64,000 nt of DNA from UMGS687 sp964383665 (lineage in GTDB: Bacteria > Bacillota > Clostridia > Christensenellales > UBA1242): assembly GCA_964383665.1 (NCBI GenBank), contig CAYLHO010000003.1, positions 62,001 to 126,000 of the forward strand. The letters are read 5' to 3'. This document shows positions 43,229 to 51,284 of the stretch, one piece after another. Position numbers and translations under genes: made by a program. A model generated the notes under the pieces. That model saw nothing but the letters and a program-made list of their open reading frames with translations. It did no database searches and was not told where the DNA came from. Each line of letters begins with the position of its first letter. The stretch's first letter is position 1.

Positions 43229-44179
43229 CTAAAAGTTTCGATAGTTATATTTAATCTCTAAAATTTTCATAAGCATGTTGTCAATTGCAAGGGCAGGTGA
43301 AACATTTCTTTCAATTTCAACAAAGCAGTTTCCAATTGCACCAACAACTTCAATTGCAAGCATTTTTTCTTGCGCACTTCCGCTTAAAAGCAAAAACCTA
43401 AATTCGTTTTCAAGAAGGGAAAGAAAGCTTTTTAAGTTGTTCTTAAGCTCCAAAATTTTTGCGCTGTAAAGCGAAAGTTGTTTGCTTGATGAAAATTCGT
43501 TAAGAATTTGTTTCGCAAGATTCTTTTCCTCTTTGAAAGAGTTGTTTCCAAGAATCTCAAGAGTTTTTCCAATCCAACCTTCTCCAAAAGAAATTGCATC
43601 GGCAAATTCGTTTCCAATATAGTTTCTTTTTTCACCAAACAAAAATGAAAGAACGTTTGGAGGGAATTCAATAAGTTTTTTAATTTTTTCGCCGTCGAGA
43701 GGCGTTAAATATTCTTTGCGAGTTCTTGAAATAACCGTTGGCAAAACTTTGCTTTCGTTTGTTGCTGTTAAAAGGAAAATTGTGCTTTTTGTTGGTTCTT
43801 CAAGCGTTTTAAGAATTTTGTTTTGTGCTTGAATTGTTGCGTTGTCGATGTCCTTAATTAAAAATATTTTAACATCGGAAATCATCGGGCTTTGCGTCGA
43901 CTTTTCAACAATTGCCTCGGCGTCGTCAACAAGAAACGTACTTCCTTCTGGGAAAACGGAAAAATCCGGGTGGGTTTTTGCGGACATTTTTTGGCAGTGA
44001 GAACAAACCTCGCAAGAGCAATTATTTTCGCAAAGCAAAATTGTTGCCATTTGCGTTGCAACAATTTCGTTAAACAACTTGTCAGGTGAAATAATTAAAT
44101 ATCCATGAGAAAGCTTGTTTTGCTTTAAATCTTGCAAAAACCTTTGAACATATTTTTCATCAAAAAGAACATTTTCCAT
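43229..44179 (-). CDS. holB: DNA polymerase III delta' subunit
   Basis: The 316-aa clamp-loader subunit has the zinc module CENNCSCEVCSHC near residues 50-62 (four Cys), KIFLIKDIDNATIQAQNKILKTLEEP and the sensor SRTRKEYL. It lacks a usable Walker A, as is normal for delta'. No ribosome binding site is visible before the ATG; a promoter sits 10 nt upstream. It opens the operon with ricT, the trmN6-like gene and rsmI. Confidence 0.93.
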   Translation of the reverse strand: MENVLFDEKYVQRFLQDLKQNKLSHGYLIISPDKLFNEIVATQMATILLCENNCSCEVCSHCQKMSAKTHPDFSVFPEGSTFLVDDAEAIVEKSTQSPMISDVKIFLIKDIDNATIQAQNKILKTLEEPTKSTIFLLTATNESKVLPTVISRTRKEYLTPLDGEKIKKLIEFPPNVLSFLFGEKRNYIGNEFADAISFGEGWIGKTLEILGNNSFKEEKNLAKQILNEFSSSKQLSLYSAKILELKNNLKSFLSLLENEFRFLLLSGSAQEKMLAIEVVGAIGNCFVEIERNVSPALAIDNMLMKILEIKYNYRNF

Positions 44180-44189
44180 TTTCTTTTTT

Positions 44190-44217
44190 ATGATACCACA
44201 TTAAATTTTAAAGTCAA
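44190..44217 (-). promoter_or_regulatory. holB operon promoter
   Basis: Minus strand TTGACT, 16-bp spacer, TATCAT, then 10 nt to the ATG. The leader would be only a few bases. Confidence 0.5.
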
Positions 44218-44242
44218 AATTATTTAAACAACCGCGTTAAAA

Positions 44243-44258
44243 GGGGGGGGGTTCGACA
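44243..44258. other. G9 tract next to a 0A-box-like site
   Basis: Nine G in a row (44243-44251) are followed at once by TTCGACA (44252-44258), whose reverse complement TGTCGAA is the core 0A box. Both lie about 130 bp upstream of the Spo0A-like gene, in otherwise AT-rich sequence. Confidence 0.5.
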
Positions 44259-44387
44259 AAAACAAACATAAAAAGATAAATTTGTAAAAAAGTTTTCAAT
44301 ATAATAAAAAATTTTTTACAAAATCGCTTTCGTTTTTGAAAATAAAGGTGTATTATAAAACGTATCAGCGCACGAAGGAGAAAAATT

Positions 44388-45113
44388 ATGTGTAAAAGTG
44401 CAATCCTCTTTTCAAAAAGAGACTATTCCCTTGGCGAGGCATTAAGATATGTTTGCCGAGATCAAAAAATTAATTTGATATATTGTTTAACGTTTCCAGA
44501 AGTTATTCATCATGTTGTAAGTTCAAATCCAGAAATTCTTTTCTACGACACAGAAAGCATTGATTTTAATTTTGGGCTTTATGATGAGTTTGTTCGTTCA
44601 AAGTTATATTACATTCCAAAAATCGTTTTGCTTGCCGTAAACCCATCAAACTTTGAACTTAATGATCCAAACATAATTGTTGTTAACAAAAGGAATTTTT
44701 CAAACGATGTTGTTAACATTTTAAGCGGGATAAAGGAAAAACAGGTTAAAGTTTTAACGCTTGAAAAAGCGGAAGAGATAAGAACAAAAACAACAAAAAT
44801 TCTTTCAGAACTTGGGATAACAACAAAATATTTAGGATATGAGTATATCCGTGAACTTGTTATTAATGTCATTGAAGACAAGCGGGTTATGCAATCTTTT
44901 AACAAAAAACTATATCCAAAACTTGCAATGAGATATAACACGCAGGTTAATAACATTGAAAGAAACATTCGAAACGCAATAACGGTTGCGTCCCAAAGAA
45001 TAAAAAACAAAATTTTGTTCGATGAAATAAGCGGAAGAGGGTTGCTTTCAAATGCTGGTCCAGTTCCAAGCAATAAACAGTTTATAACATGGCTTGTTGA
45101 CAAGGTGGGTTAA
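44388..45113 (+). CDS. Spo0A-like regulator with degenerate receiver
   Basis: Residues 133-205 of this 241-aa protein match the Spo0A DNA-binding domain: TTKILSELGITTKYLGYEYIREL, KKLYPKLAMRYNT and NNIERNIRNAITVA. The N-terminal 115 residues have receiver-like order, with D54 in LFYDTES and K101 in VVNKRNF where the phospho-Asp and Lys would be, but the acidic pair after strand 1 is reduced (FSKRD) and no Thr/Ser follows strand 4 (VLLAV). It may be unphosphorylated or use altered chemistry. A standard Spo0A is about 265 aa. GAAGGAG precedes the ATG. With spoIVA nearby it is a candidate sporulation or stationary-phase regulator. Confidence 0.8.
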   Translation: MCKSAILFSKRDYSLGEALRYVCRDQKINLIYCLTFPEVIHHVVSSNPEILFYDTESIDFNFGLYDEFVRSKLYYIPKIVLLAVNPSNFELNDPNIIVVNKRNFSNDVVNILSGIKEKQVKVLTLEKAEEIRTKTTKILSELGITTKYLGYEYIRELVINVIEDKRVMQSFNKKLYPKLAMRYNTQVNNIERNIRNAITVASQRIKNKILFDEISGRGLLSNAGPVPSNKQFITWLVDKVG

Positions 45114-45131
45114 GTTTTAAACAATTTAAAA

Positions 45132-45159
45132 TTGTTACAGTTTGTAATAATTTTTTTTT
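45132..45159 (+). terminator. Terminator after the Spo0A-like gene
   Basis: Stem TTGTTAC / GTAATAA with loop AGTTT and nine T. Confidence 0.7.
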
Positions 45160-45214
45160 GCCTTTTCAAGTTTTTATGTTAATATATTTGTAATAATTAT
45201 TAACAGAGGAAAAA

Positions 45215-45781
45215 ATGGCAGAAGAAAACAGAAAAGAAAAGCTAGAAAAAAAGGATAAAATTTTTAGAATCTTAATTCCGTCGTTATGTGGGTTGTTAAT
45301 TGCTGCCTGTGTTATTATTTTTGTTTTGTGCATGGTTCCTTTTTCAAAGACATTTGAAGGTGAAGGCTATGAATTAACTTTAACAACAAAATTTACTGAA
45401 GCGCCAGAGGACAATTATGTAACAACTTTTCGAGGAAACGAAATGAAGGTTCTTGTTTCAAGAGAAACTTTTGAAGAAATCGCGCTCTATCCCGAAAGAA
45501 CAGACCCTGCAAACGAAACAAGAAGAGATTTTATTGCGGCGGACCTTGAAACCAACAATGTTGTCAGCGATATTTTTGAAGACGGCGATTTAATTTATTA
45601 TGAATATCAAAAAGATTTTAACGGCAAAACTTTTTCATATCGTGCATATGTTTTTAAAACAACAACAGCGTTTTGGAGAATCCAATTCGGCTGCGAAAGC
45701 GAAAACAAAGAAAACTTGGTAAATCAAATTGAAGAGTTTGCAAAAACAATTGAAATTGATAACTTGGCACAAGATTGCTAA
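45215..45781 (+). CDS. Single-span membrane protein, unknown
   Basis: The 188-aa protein has a charged inside end (about 1-22), one helix at about 25-47 (LCGLLIAACVIIFVLCMVPF) and an outside domain of about 140 residues that is mixed alpha/beta, with LYPERTDPANETRRDFI in the middle and a hydrophobic strand near the end. No family is recognised. GAGG lies upstream of the ATG. Confidence 0.65.
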   Translation: MAEENRKEKLEKKDKIFRILIPSLCGLLIAACVIIFVLCMVPFSKTFEGEGYELTLTTKFTEAPEDNYVTTFRGNEMKVLVSRETFEEIALYPERTDPANETRRDFIAADLETNNVVSDIFEDGDLIYYEYQKDFNGKTFSYRAYVFKTTTAFWRIQFGCESENKENLVNQIEEFAKTIEIDNLAQDC

Positions 45782-45864
45782 CAAAACATCGAAAAATAAC
45801 ATATATAAAAAGGCAAAATATTAGTTGTTTTGACTATAATGGTTTGTCTTTTTTAATTAAGCGC

Positions 45865-45894
45865 TTGCCATAATTTAATAATGTGTGTTATACT
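45865..45894 (+). promoter_or_regulatory. Promoter of the 133-aa membrane protein gene
   Basis: TTGCCA, 18-bp spacer ending TGTGTGT, TATACT, 26 bp before the ATG. Confidence 0.6.
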
Positions 45895-45920
45895 TATATA
45901 GTATAAAAGGAGAATTTGAT

Positions 45921-46322
45921 ATGAGCGAATATGAAATTTTTAATGACGAAGAAGATGAAGTTATTCCATATGAAACGAAGAAAGAGAAAAAAACAAGAAG
46001 AGAAAGAAATTGCAAGTTTGAAAACTTTGTTAAATCGGCTTTCAGCCTTGAAAATTTAGCATTGTCACTTGGAATAATCTCAATGTTTTTCTCGCTTTTT
46101 GTTGGCTTCTTGCCTTTGGTAAGTCTTTCAAGAGGAGCATGCATAACTGTTGCAATTTTCTTCTTTGTTGCTTTTGCTTGCGCATTTGCGGGCGTTGTTA
46201 TTGAATCAATTAAAATGGCCAAGGAGAAAAAGTTTGTTTTTTCAATTCAACTTTTTATTTCCATTTTTGCCTTGCTAATTGCCTGCATTTCCGGGCCAAT
46301 GACCTTAAGCGTTGCAATGTAA
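45921..46322 (+). CDS. Three-helix small membrane protein
   Basis: The 133-aa product has an acidic then basic N-terminus (about 1-45), then three helices at about 45-65, 72-94 and 105-130. No family is recognised. ATG 45921 has AAGGAG 8 nt upstream; an upstream in-frame ATG at 45885 lies in the promoter. Confidence 0.65.
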   Translation: MSEYEIFNDEEDEVIPYETKKEKKTRRERNCKFENFVKSAFSLENLALSLGIISMFFSLFVGFLPLVSLSRGACITVAIFFFVAFACAFAGVVIESIKMAKEKKFVFSIQLFISIFALLIACISGPMTLSVAM

Positions 46323-46330
46323 GAAAAATG

Positions 46331-46358
46331 AACCGCAAACTGCGGTTTATTTTTTTTG
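46331..46358 (+). terminator. Terminator
   Basis: AACCGCA / TGCGGTT stem, AAC loop, then TATTTTTTTT. Confidence 0.8.
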
Positions 46359-46364
46359 TAAAAA

Positions 46365-46371
46365 TGACGAA
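46365..46371 (+). promoter_or_regulatory. 0A-box-like site before the hydrolase gene
   Basis: TGACGAA fits the TGNCGAA core of Spo0A boxes, 30 bp upstream of the hydrolase ATG and downstream of a TTGTAA that could be its -35. A single 7-mer; chance is not excluded. Confidence 0.35.
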
Positions 46372-46400
46372 ATGTGTAAAAATATAAGCAAGGAGAAAAC

Positions 46401-47345
46401 ATGGGGATTCTTGAAATTTTCTTAATTGTTTTTGGAAGTCTTTTGGCAATCTTTGCCTTGTGGGTTTTAATTGGCTTTTTTGCATTTTTAATTTCGTTTA
46501 GGCTAAATTCCCTTGTTGGAAAACTTATTAACAAAAACTTCCGAAAAAATCTTAAAGAAGAATATTCAATCGACTACTCATGGTGGGAAAAAGTTCCAAG
46601 CGAAAAGTTGGAAATTGAAATTGAAAATGAACCCCACAGCGGAGTTTTGATTAGGAGAAAATCAAACAAAATTGCAATTGTTGTTCACGGAATTTTTGGA
46701 ATCCATAAGGACCTTGCACCCCAAGCAAAAATTTTTTATGACAACAACTTTAACGTTTTTGCGCCAACTTTGCGCGCTCACGACGATAACAAAAGCAAAT
46801 ATATAAGCATGGGGTTTCTTGAACAAAAAGACCTTGTTTGTTGGACAAACAAAATTGTTGAAATTTTTGGGAAAGACTGCGAAATTGTGCTGTTTGGAAT
46901 TTCAATGGGCGGGGCAACATGCTTGCTTTGCGCCGATAAAGAACTTCCAAAAAATGTTAAGTGCGTTGTTGCCGACAGCGCGTTCTCCTCGGCATATGAC
47001 GAACTTAAATATTTAATTAAAACAAGAGGGCATCTCCCGTCGTTTTTCGTCCTTCCCGTTATGAACTTCTTTTTTAAATCTTTTGGAAAATTTGACCTTA
47101 AAAAAGCGCTTCCAATTGAATCGGTTAAAAGCTCAAAACTTCCAATTCTGTTCTTTCACGGGGAAGAAGACAGGTTTGTTCCGTGCGAGATGTCGAAAAA
47201 AATGTTTGATCTTTCTAACAAAGAGAAATGCGAACTTGTTTTGTCGAACTCTGCCGCGCACATTCAAAGCGCAAAATATCTTGGGCTTGAATATGAAAAA
47301 GCTTTGTTAAACTTTGTTAACAAGTGGTTCAATTTGAACCCATAA
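46401..47345 (+). CDS. Membrane-anchored alpha/beta hydrolase
   Basis: The 314-aa protein starts with a membrane helix at about 3-35, then an alpha/beta-hydrolase fold: VVHGIFGIHKD (oxyanion region) near 94, nucleophile elbow GISMGG near 171, acid Asp in GEEDRFVP and His in AAHIQS. All three catalytic residues are present. It resembles the Bacillus YqkD/serine aminopeptidase S33-like group; the substrate is unknown. AAGGAG precedes the ATG. Confidence 0.85.
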   Translation: MGILEIFLIVFGSLLAIFALWVLIGFFAFLISFRLNSLVGKLINKNFRKNLKEEYSIDYSWWEKVPSEKLEIEIENEPHSGVLIRRKSNKIAIVVHGIFGIHKDLAPQAKIFYDNNFNVFAPTLRAHDDNKSKYISMGFLEQKDLVCWTNKIVEIFGKDCEIVLFGISMGGATCLLCADKELPKNVKCVVADSAFSSAYDELKYLIKTRGHLPSFFVLPVMNFFFKSFGKFDLKKALPIESVKSSKLPILFFHGEEDRFVPCEMSKKMFDLSNKEKCELVLSNSAAHIQSAKYLGLEYEKALLNFVNKWFNLNP

Positions 47346-47349
47346 ATGT

Positions 47350-47378
47350 TTGACTAAAAAAAATTTAAATGTTAATAT
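47350..47378 (+). promoter_or_regulatory. Promoter of the lipoprotein at 47409
   Basis: TTGACT, 17-bp spacer, TAATAT, then a 30-nt leader with AAGGAA. Confidence 0.7.
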
Positions 47379-47408
47379 GTTTTATATTTTAAATATAAGG
47401 AAGATACT

Positions 47409-48758
47409 ATGAAAAAATTTTTACCATTAATTTTAGTCCTTTGCCTTGTTGTTTGCGGAGGAATTTTTGCTGGCTGCGGAAGCAAAGAAATTGTTCTTGA
47501 AGGCGGCCCAGCATATGATGAAGCAATTTATGGCAACGGCGGATTTGTTGTTACAAAAGGCGATTACGTTTATTTCACCGATGGCTACATTAAATCTTCT
47601 TCTCTTGGATCGGGAAAAACAAATGAACTTGGAACAGTTACGGAAACTGGGCTTTATCGTGCAAAAATGATTACCGAAACAGTTGACGGAAAAGAACGTA
47701 AAACATTAACCGATGTTCAACTTATGGTTTCAAAAGTTGTTGGCTTTGAAAACAACGGAATGTATATTTTCAAAGACAAAATTTATTTTGCAACACCAAC
47801 AACAGATAAGGACAAATCGGGCTCTCGTTACGACCTTTTAACTTTCTACAGCTGCAACTTGGACGGCTCAAATCTTACCAAATTTCATCAAACAACAGAA
47901 TTTTCAAACGGAAAATTCACAATGACAATGATTGACGGAAAGGTTTATCTTTTAATCTACACAGGAACTGAAATTGTTCGTGTTTCAGAGAATGGCGATG
48001 TTTTATCAATTGCAAAAGACGTTACAGGAGCAATTTTGCCATCAAGAATTACGGTTGTTGACAACGAGGAAAATCCAACGTCAACAGAATGCTTTGTATA
48101 CTACACAATTGACAAGGAAGAAGACGGTCCAATTGCAAAAGGGAACATTCTTTATAAATCTGAAATTGCAAGCGGAAAGCAAACAGAACTTTTGAACGAG
48201 GACAGAATTTCTGTAACTCTTAAAAGTTTATCTGCAGGAAGACTTTTCTACGTTAGAAACGAACTTATTGCTTCAACATCGGTTTATGCTTACTGCTCCA
48301 ACTCTTTGGAAGAAAACTTCTTGGCAGGCGAAGTTAAGCACCTTTCCGACACATCAATGGAAGTAACCCCACTTGGCGAATATGGCGGAACAAATTTGGG
48401 AATTGCATATGTAAATGCAAATGATTCTTTAATCATCAAAAACATTCAAGGAACAGATGGCGAAAACTTTGCATCTTCCGTTGAGTCAATCCTTTTCTCA
48501 AGAGGGGGCTATCTTTACTATCGAACAAGCAGCTCAATTTATAGAAAAAGTTTAACAAATTCCGAGGAAGGAGCTCAAAAACTTAGTGGAGCATTAATAA
48601 TTAAAACTGATTATTTTGATATTGACGAGGAATATTTCTATTTCTTCGCAGAAGATAAATCTAAAGACGGAAACGATAAAGTTATTAAGTCAACCGAAAT
48701 GTCTCTTTACAGAGTTCAACTTGGAGCAGATGAAAAAACACCAGTAAAAATGGCGTAA
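47409..48758 (+). CDS. Lipoprotein with DUF5050-like repeats
   Basis: The 449-aa protein has a signal peptide and lipobox IFAGC near residue 22. The mature part repeats strand patterns such as GDYVYFTDGY, DKIYFAT, GKVYLLIYTG, GRLFYVRNE and GYLYYRTSSSIYRKSL, a beta-propeller-like architecture similar to DUF5050 proteins. No enzyme motif is seen. It ends 9 nt before leuS, which has its own ribosome binding site, so leuS is probably cotranscribed. Confidence 0.75.
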   Translation: MKKFLPLILVLCLVVCGGIFAGCGSKEIVLEGGPAYDEAIYGNGGFVVTKGDYVYFTDGYIKSSSLGSGKTNELGTVTETGLYRAKMITETVDGKERKTLTDVQLMVSKVVGFENNGMYIFKDKIYFATPTTDKDKSGSRYDLLTFYSCNLDGSNLTKFHQTTEFSNGKFTMTMIDGKVYLLIYTGTEIVRVSENGDVLSIAKDVTGAILPSRITVVDNEENPTSTECFVYYTIDKEEDGPIAKGNILYKSEIASGKQTELLNEDRISVTLKSLSAGRLFYVRNELIASTSVYAYCSNSLEENFLAGEVKHLSDTSMEVTPLGEYGGTNLGIAYVNANDSLIIKNIQGTDGENFASSVESILFSRGGYLYYRTSSSIYRKSLTNSEEGAQKLSGALIIKTDYFDIDEEYFYFFAEDKSKDGNDKVIKSTEMSLYRVQLGADEKTPVKMA

Positions 48759-48767
48759 GGAGAAAAA

Positions 48768-51182
48768 ATGGATTCATACAATTTTTCTGAAATTGAAAAG
48801 AAATGGCAAGACAGATGGGAAAAGGACAAACGCTTCGAGGTTATGAACAACGAACCTGGGAAAGAAAATGCCTATATTCTTATCGAGTTTCCATATCCAA
48901 GCGGAAAAGGGCTTCACACCGGGCACATTCGAAGTTACACCGCGCTTGATGTTGTTGCAAGAAAATTGAGAATGCAAGGGAAAAATGTGCTTTTCCCAAT
49001 GGGTTGCGATGCCTTTGGGCTTGAAGCCGAAAGAACAGCAATTCGAGAACACAAACTACCTCAAGAAATTGTTGCAAGAAATATTGAAGTTTTTAAACAA
49101 CAACTTAAAATGGTTGGACTTTCGTTCGACTGGTCGAGGGAAATTAACACCTGCGACCCTTCATATTATAAATGGACGCAATGGCTTTTCCTTCAATTTT
49201 TTAAGCACGGGCTTGCCGAAAAGCAAGAAGCCATGGTTAATTTCTGCGAGAACTGCGGAGTTTTGGCGAACGAGGAAGTTGAAGGCGGAAAATGTTGTCA
49301 ATGCCACAGTGATGTTGTTCAAAAACCAAAAAGTCAATGGATTTTGAAAATGACAAAATATGCTGAACGTTTGGCAGATGACCTTAAATTAACAAAATAT
49401 CAAGATCACATTAAAACAAGTCAAATAAATTGGATTGGAAAAAGTGAAGGAGTTCAAGTTAAATTTGAAATCAAACAAGGCGGAAGCTTTGAAATTTTCA
49501 CAACCTGCATCGAAACAATTTATGGAATAACTTTCATGGTTCTTGCCCCAGAAGGTCAAATTGTTAAAGAGCTAAAGGATAAAATTCAAAACTGGGACGA
49601 AGTTCAAGCATACATAAAAGAAACTTCAAAAAAGAGCGAATTTGAGCGCCAAGAGTTAATCAAGGAAAAAAGCGGTTGCATTTTGAAAGGTATAACCGCA
49701 ATCAATCCCGTTAACGGAAAAGAAGTTCCTGTTTACATTGGCGATTTCGTTTTGGCAAACTATGGAACTGGAGCCGTTATGGCTGTTCCTGCTCATGACC
49801 AAAGGGATTATGACTTTGCGAAAGAGCGAAACATTCCAATAATTCAAGTTATTGAAGGCGATGTTTCAAAATCGGCATTTGAAAAACAAAGTTATCTTGG
49901 AACAGGCGCCCGCCTTATGAACTCCGAGGAGTTTTCAGGGCTTACTGTTGAGCAAGCAAAAGTTGCAATAACAAACAAACTTGTTGAAATGGGTGTTGCA
50001 AAGAAACAAGTTAACTTTAAAATGAGAGATTGGGTTTTCTCGCGTCAAAGATATTGGGGCGAACCAATTCCGGTTGTCCATTGCGAAAAATGCGGCTGGG
50101 TTGCAGTTCCGGAAGATCAGCTTCCAGTAACCCTTCCAAACGTTGAAAGTTATGAAACAACAAAAGATGGTCAAAGCCCGCTTGCAGCAATTGAAAGCTG
50201 GGTTAACACAACTTGCCCGCACTGCGGAGGGAAGGCAACTCGCGAAACCGACACAATGCCAGGTTGGGCGGGAAGCAGTTGGTATTTCATGCGCTATTGC
50301 GACCCTAAAAATGATAAGGAATTCGCAAGCCTTGATGCTCTTAAAGCGTGGCTTCCTGTTAAAATTTATAATGGGGGCAACGAGCACACAACTCGACACC
50401 TTCTCTATGCAAGATTCTGGAATAAGTTTTTATTCGATCATGGCTTAAGCCCAATTTCCGAACCTTTTGAAACAAGAATTTCACAAGGAATAATTCTTGG
50501 CTCAAATGGGGTTAAGATGAGCAAAAGTTTGGGAAATGTTGTTGATCCTCGCGAAGTGATCAAAGAATATGGCGCGGATTCATTGCGTCTTTGGGAATGT
50601 TTCATTGGCGATTATGGCGAAACAGTTAACTGGAACGATAATGGCGTTAAGGCATGCAACAAGTTCCTTTCTCGCGTTTGGGGCATGCAAAATTTCTTGA
50701 CCGAAGGCGATGAAATTTCGAATGAACTTAAATATTCAATCAATTTTGCAATTAAGAAAGTTACGTCGGATATTGATGAAATCAAGTTCAACACAGCGGT
50801 TTCAACGCTTATGACGCTTTGCAACGAAATTTATAAAGTTGGGAAAATCAATAGAAAAGAATATCAAATTTTAATTTTGCTTTTAAGCCCATTTGCGCCG
50901 CATGTTGCCGAAGAAATTTGGGAAAGATGCAAGTTTGAGCCAGAAATTAAAGATGCAAAATGGCCAACGTTCGACGAGAAGGCGCTTATTAAAGACGTAA
51001 TAAAACTTCCAGTTCAAATCAACGGAAAAATGAGAGGAACAATTGAAGTTGGAGCGGGAGAACAACAAGATGAAATTGTTGAAAAAATTAAAAACGAGCC
51101 AGCACTTTCAAAATACCTTGCTGAAGGAGAAATTAAGAAAGTTATTCTTGTTCCAAACAGAATTATTAACATAATTTGCTAA
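48768..51182 (+). CDS. leuS: Leucyl-tRNA synthetase
   Basis: The 804-aa class I synthetase has the HIGH-type motif (PYPSGKGLHTGHIRSY) near residue 45, an editing domain (CIETIYGITFMVLAPEG; TGAVMAVPAHDQRDYDF), zinc-type Cys pairs, and KMSKS in GVKMSKSLGNVV near residue 580, then the anticodon-binding domain. Length matches bacterial LeuRS. AAGGAG precedes the ATG. No T-box leader is seen upstream. Confidence 0.98.
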   Translation: MDSYNFSEIEKKWQDRWEKDKRFEVMNNEPGKENAYILIEFPYPSGKGLHTGHIRSYTALDVVARKLRMQGKNVLFPMGCDAFGLEAERTAIREHKLPQEIVARNIEVFKQQLKMVGLSFDWSREINTCDPSYYKWTQWLFLQFFKHGLAEKQEAMVNFCENCGVLANEEVEGGKCCQCHSDVVQKPKSQWILKMTKYAERLADDLKLTKYQDHIKTSQINWIGKSEGVQVKFEIKQGGSFEIFTTCIETIYGITFMVLAPEGQIVKELKDKIQNWDEVQAYIKETSKKSEFERQELIKEKSGCILKGITAINPVNGKEVPVYIGDFVLANYGTGAVMAVPAHDQRDYDFAKERNIPIIQVIEGDVSKSAFEKQSYLGTGARLMNSEEFSGLTVEQAKVAITNKLVEMGVAKKQVNFKMRDWVFSRQRYWGEPIPVVHCEKCGWVAVPEDQLPVTLPNVESYETTKDGQSPLAAIESWVNTTCPHCGGKATRETDTMPGWAGSSWYFMRYCDPKNDKEFASLDALKAWLPVKIYNGGNEHTTRHLLYARFWNKFLFDHGLSPISEPFETRISQGIILGSNGVKMSKSLGNVVDPREVIKEYGADSLRLWECFIGDYGETVNWNDNGVKACNKFLSRVWGMQNFLTEGDEISNELKYSINFAIKKVTSDIDEIKFNTAVSTLMTLCNEIYKVGKINRKEYQILILLLSPFAPHVAEEIWERCKFEPEIKDAKWPTFDEKALIKDVIKLPVQINGKMRGTIEVGAGEQQDEIVEKIKNEPALSKYLAEGEIKKVILVPNRIINIIC

Positions 51183-51194
51183 AAGTTAAAAAAT

Positions 51195-51227
51195 AAAAAC
51201 TCGCCCTTGAAAAAGGACGAGTTTTTT
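51195..51227 (+). terminator. leuS terminator
   Basis: AAAAACTCGCCCTT pairs with AAGGACGAGTTTTT (one mismatch) and is followed by T. Confidence 0.85.
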
Positions 51228-51231
51228 GTCA

Positions 51232-51262
51232 TATAACTATTTTTTAGCCCATAAAATACAAT
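51232..51262 (+). promoter_or_regulatory. Possible sigma-E-type promoter of spoIVA
   Basis: AATACAAT (51255-51262) resembles the sigma-E -10 (CATACAAT), with an ATA about 19 nt upstream. Spacing is slightly long. spoIVA is a sigma-E gene in Bacillus; no sigma-A promoter is clear here. Confidence 0.3.
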
Positions 51263-51284
51263 ATCACTTTTGGAGGTTTTTTAT

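Noticed and set aside
44609..45103. A 164-codon minus-strand open frame
   Set aside because: It lies wholly inside the Spo0A-like gene on the opposite strand, lacks a ribosome binding site and gives low-complexity hydrophobic sequence.
48759..48767. T-box or other riboswitch before leuS
   Set aside because: Only 9 nt separate the lipoprotein gene from leuS; there is no room and no T-box sequence upstream.
49935..50399. A 154-codon minus-strand open frame in leuS
   Set aside because: Antisense shadow of a strongly conserved gene, without start signals.
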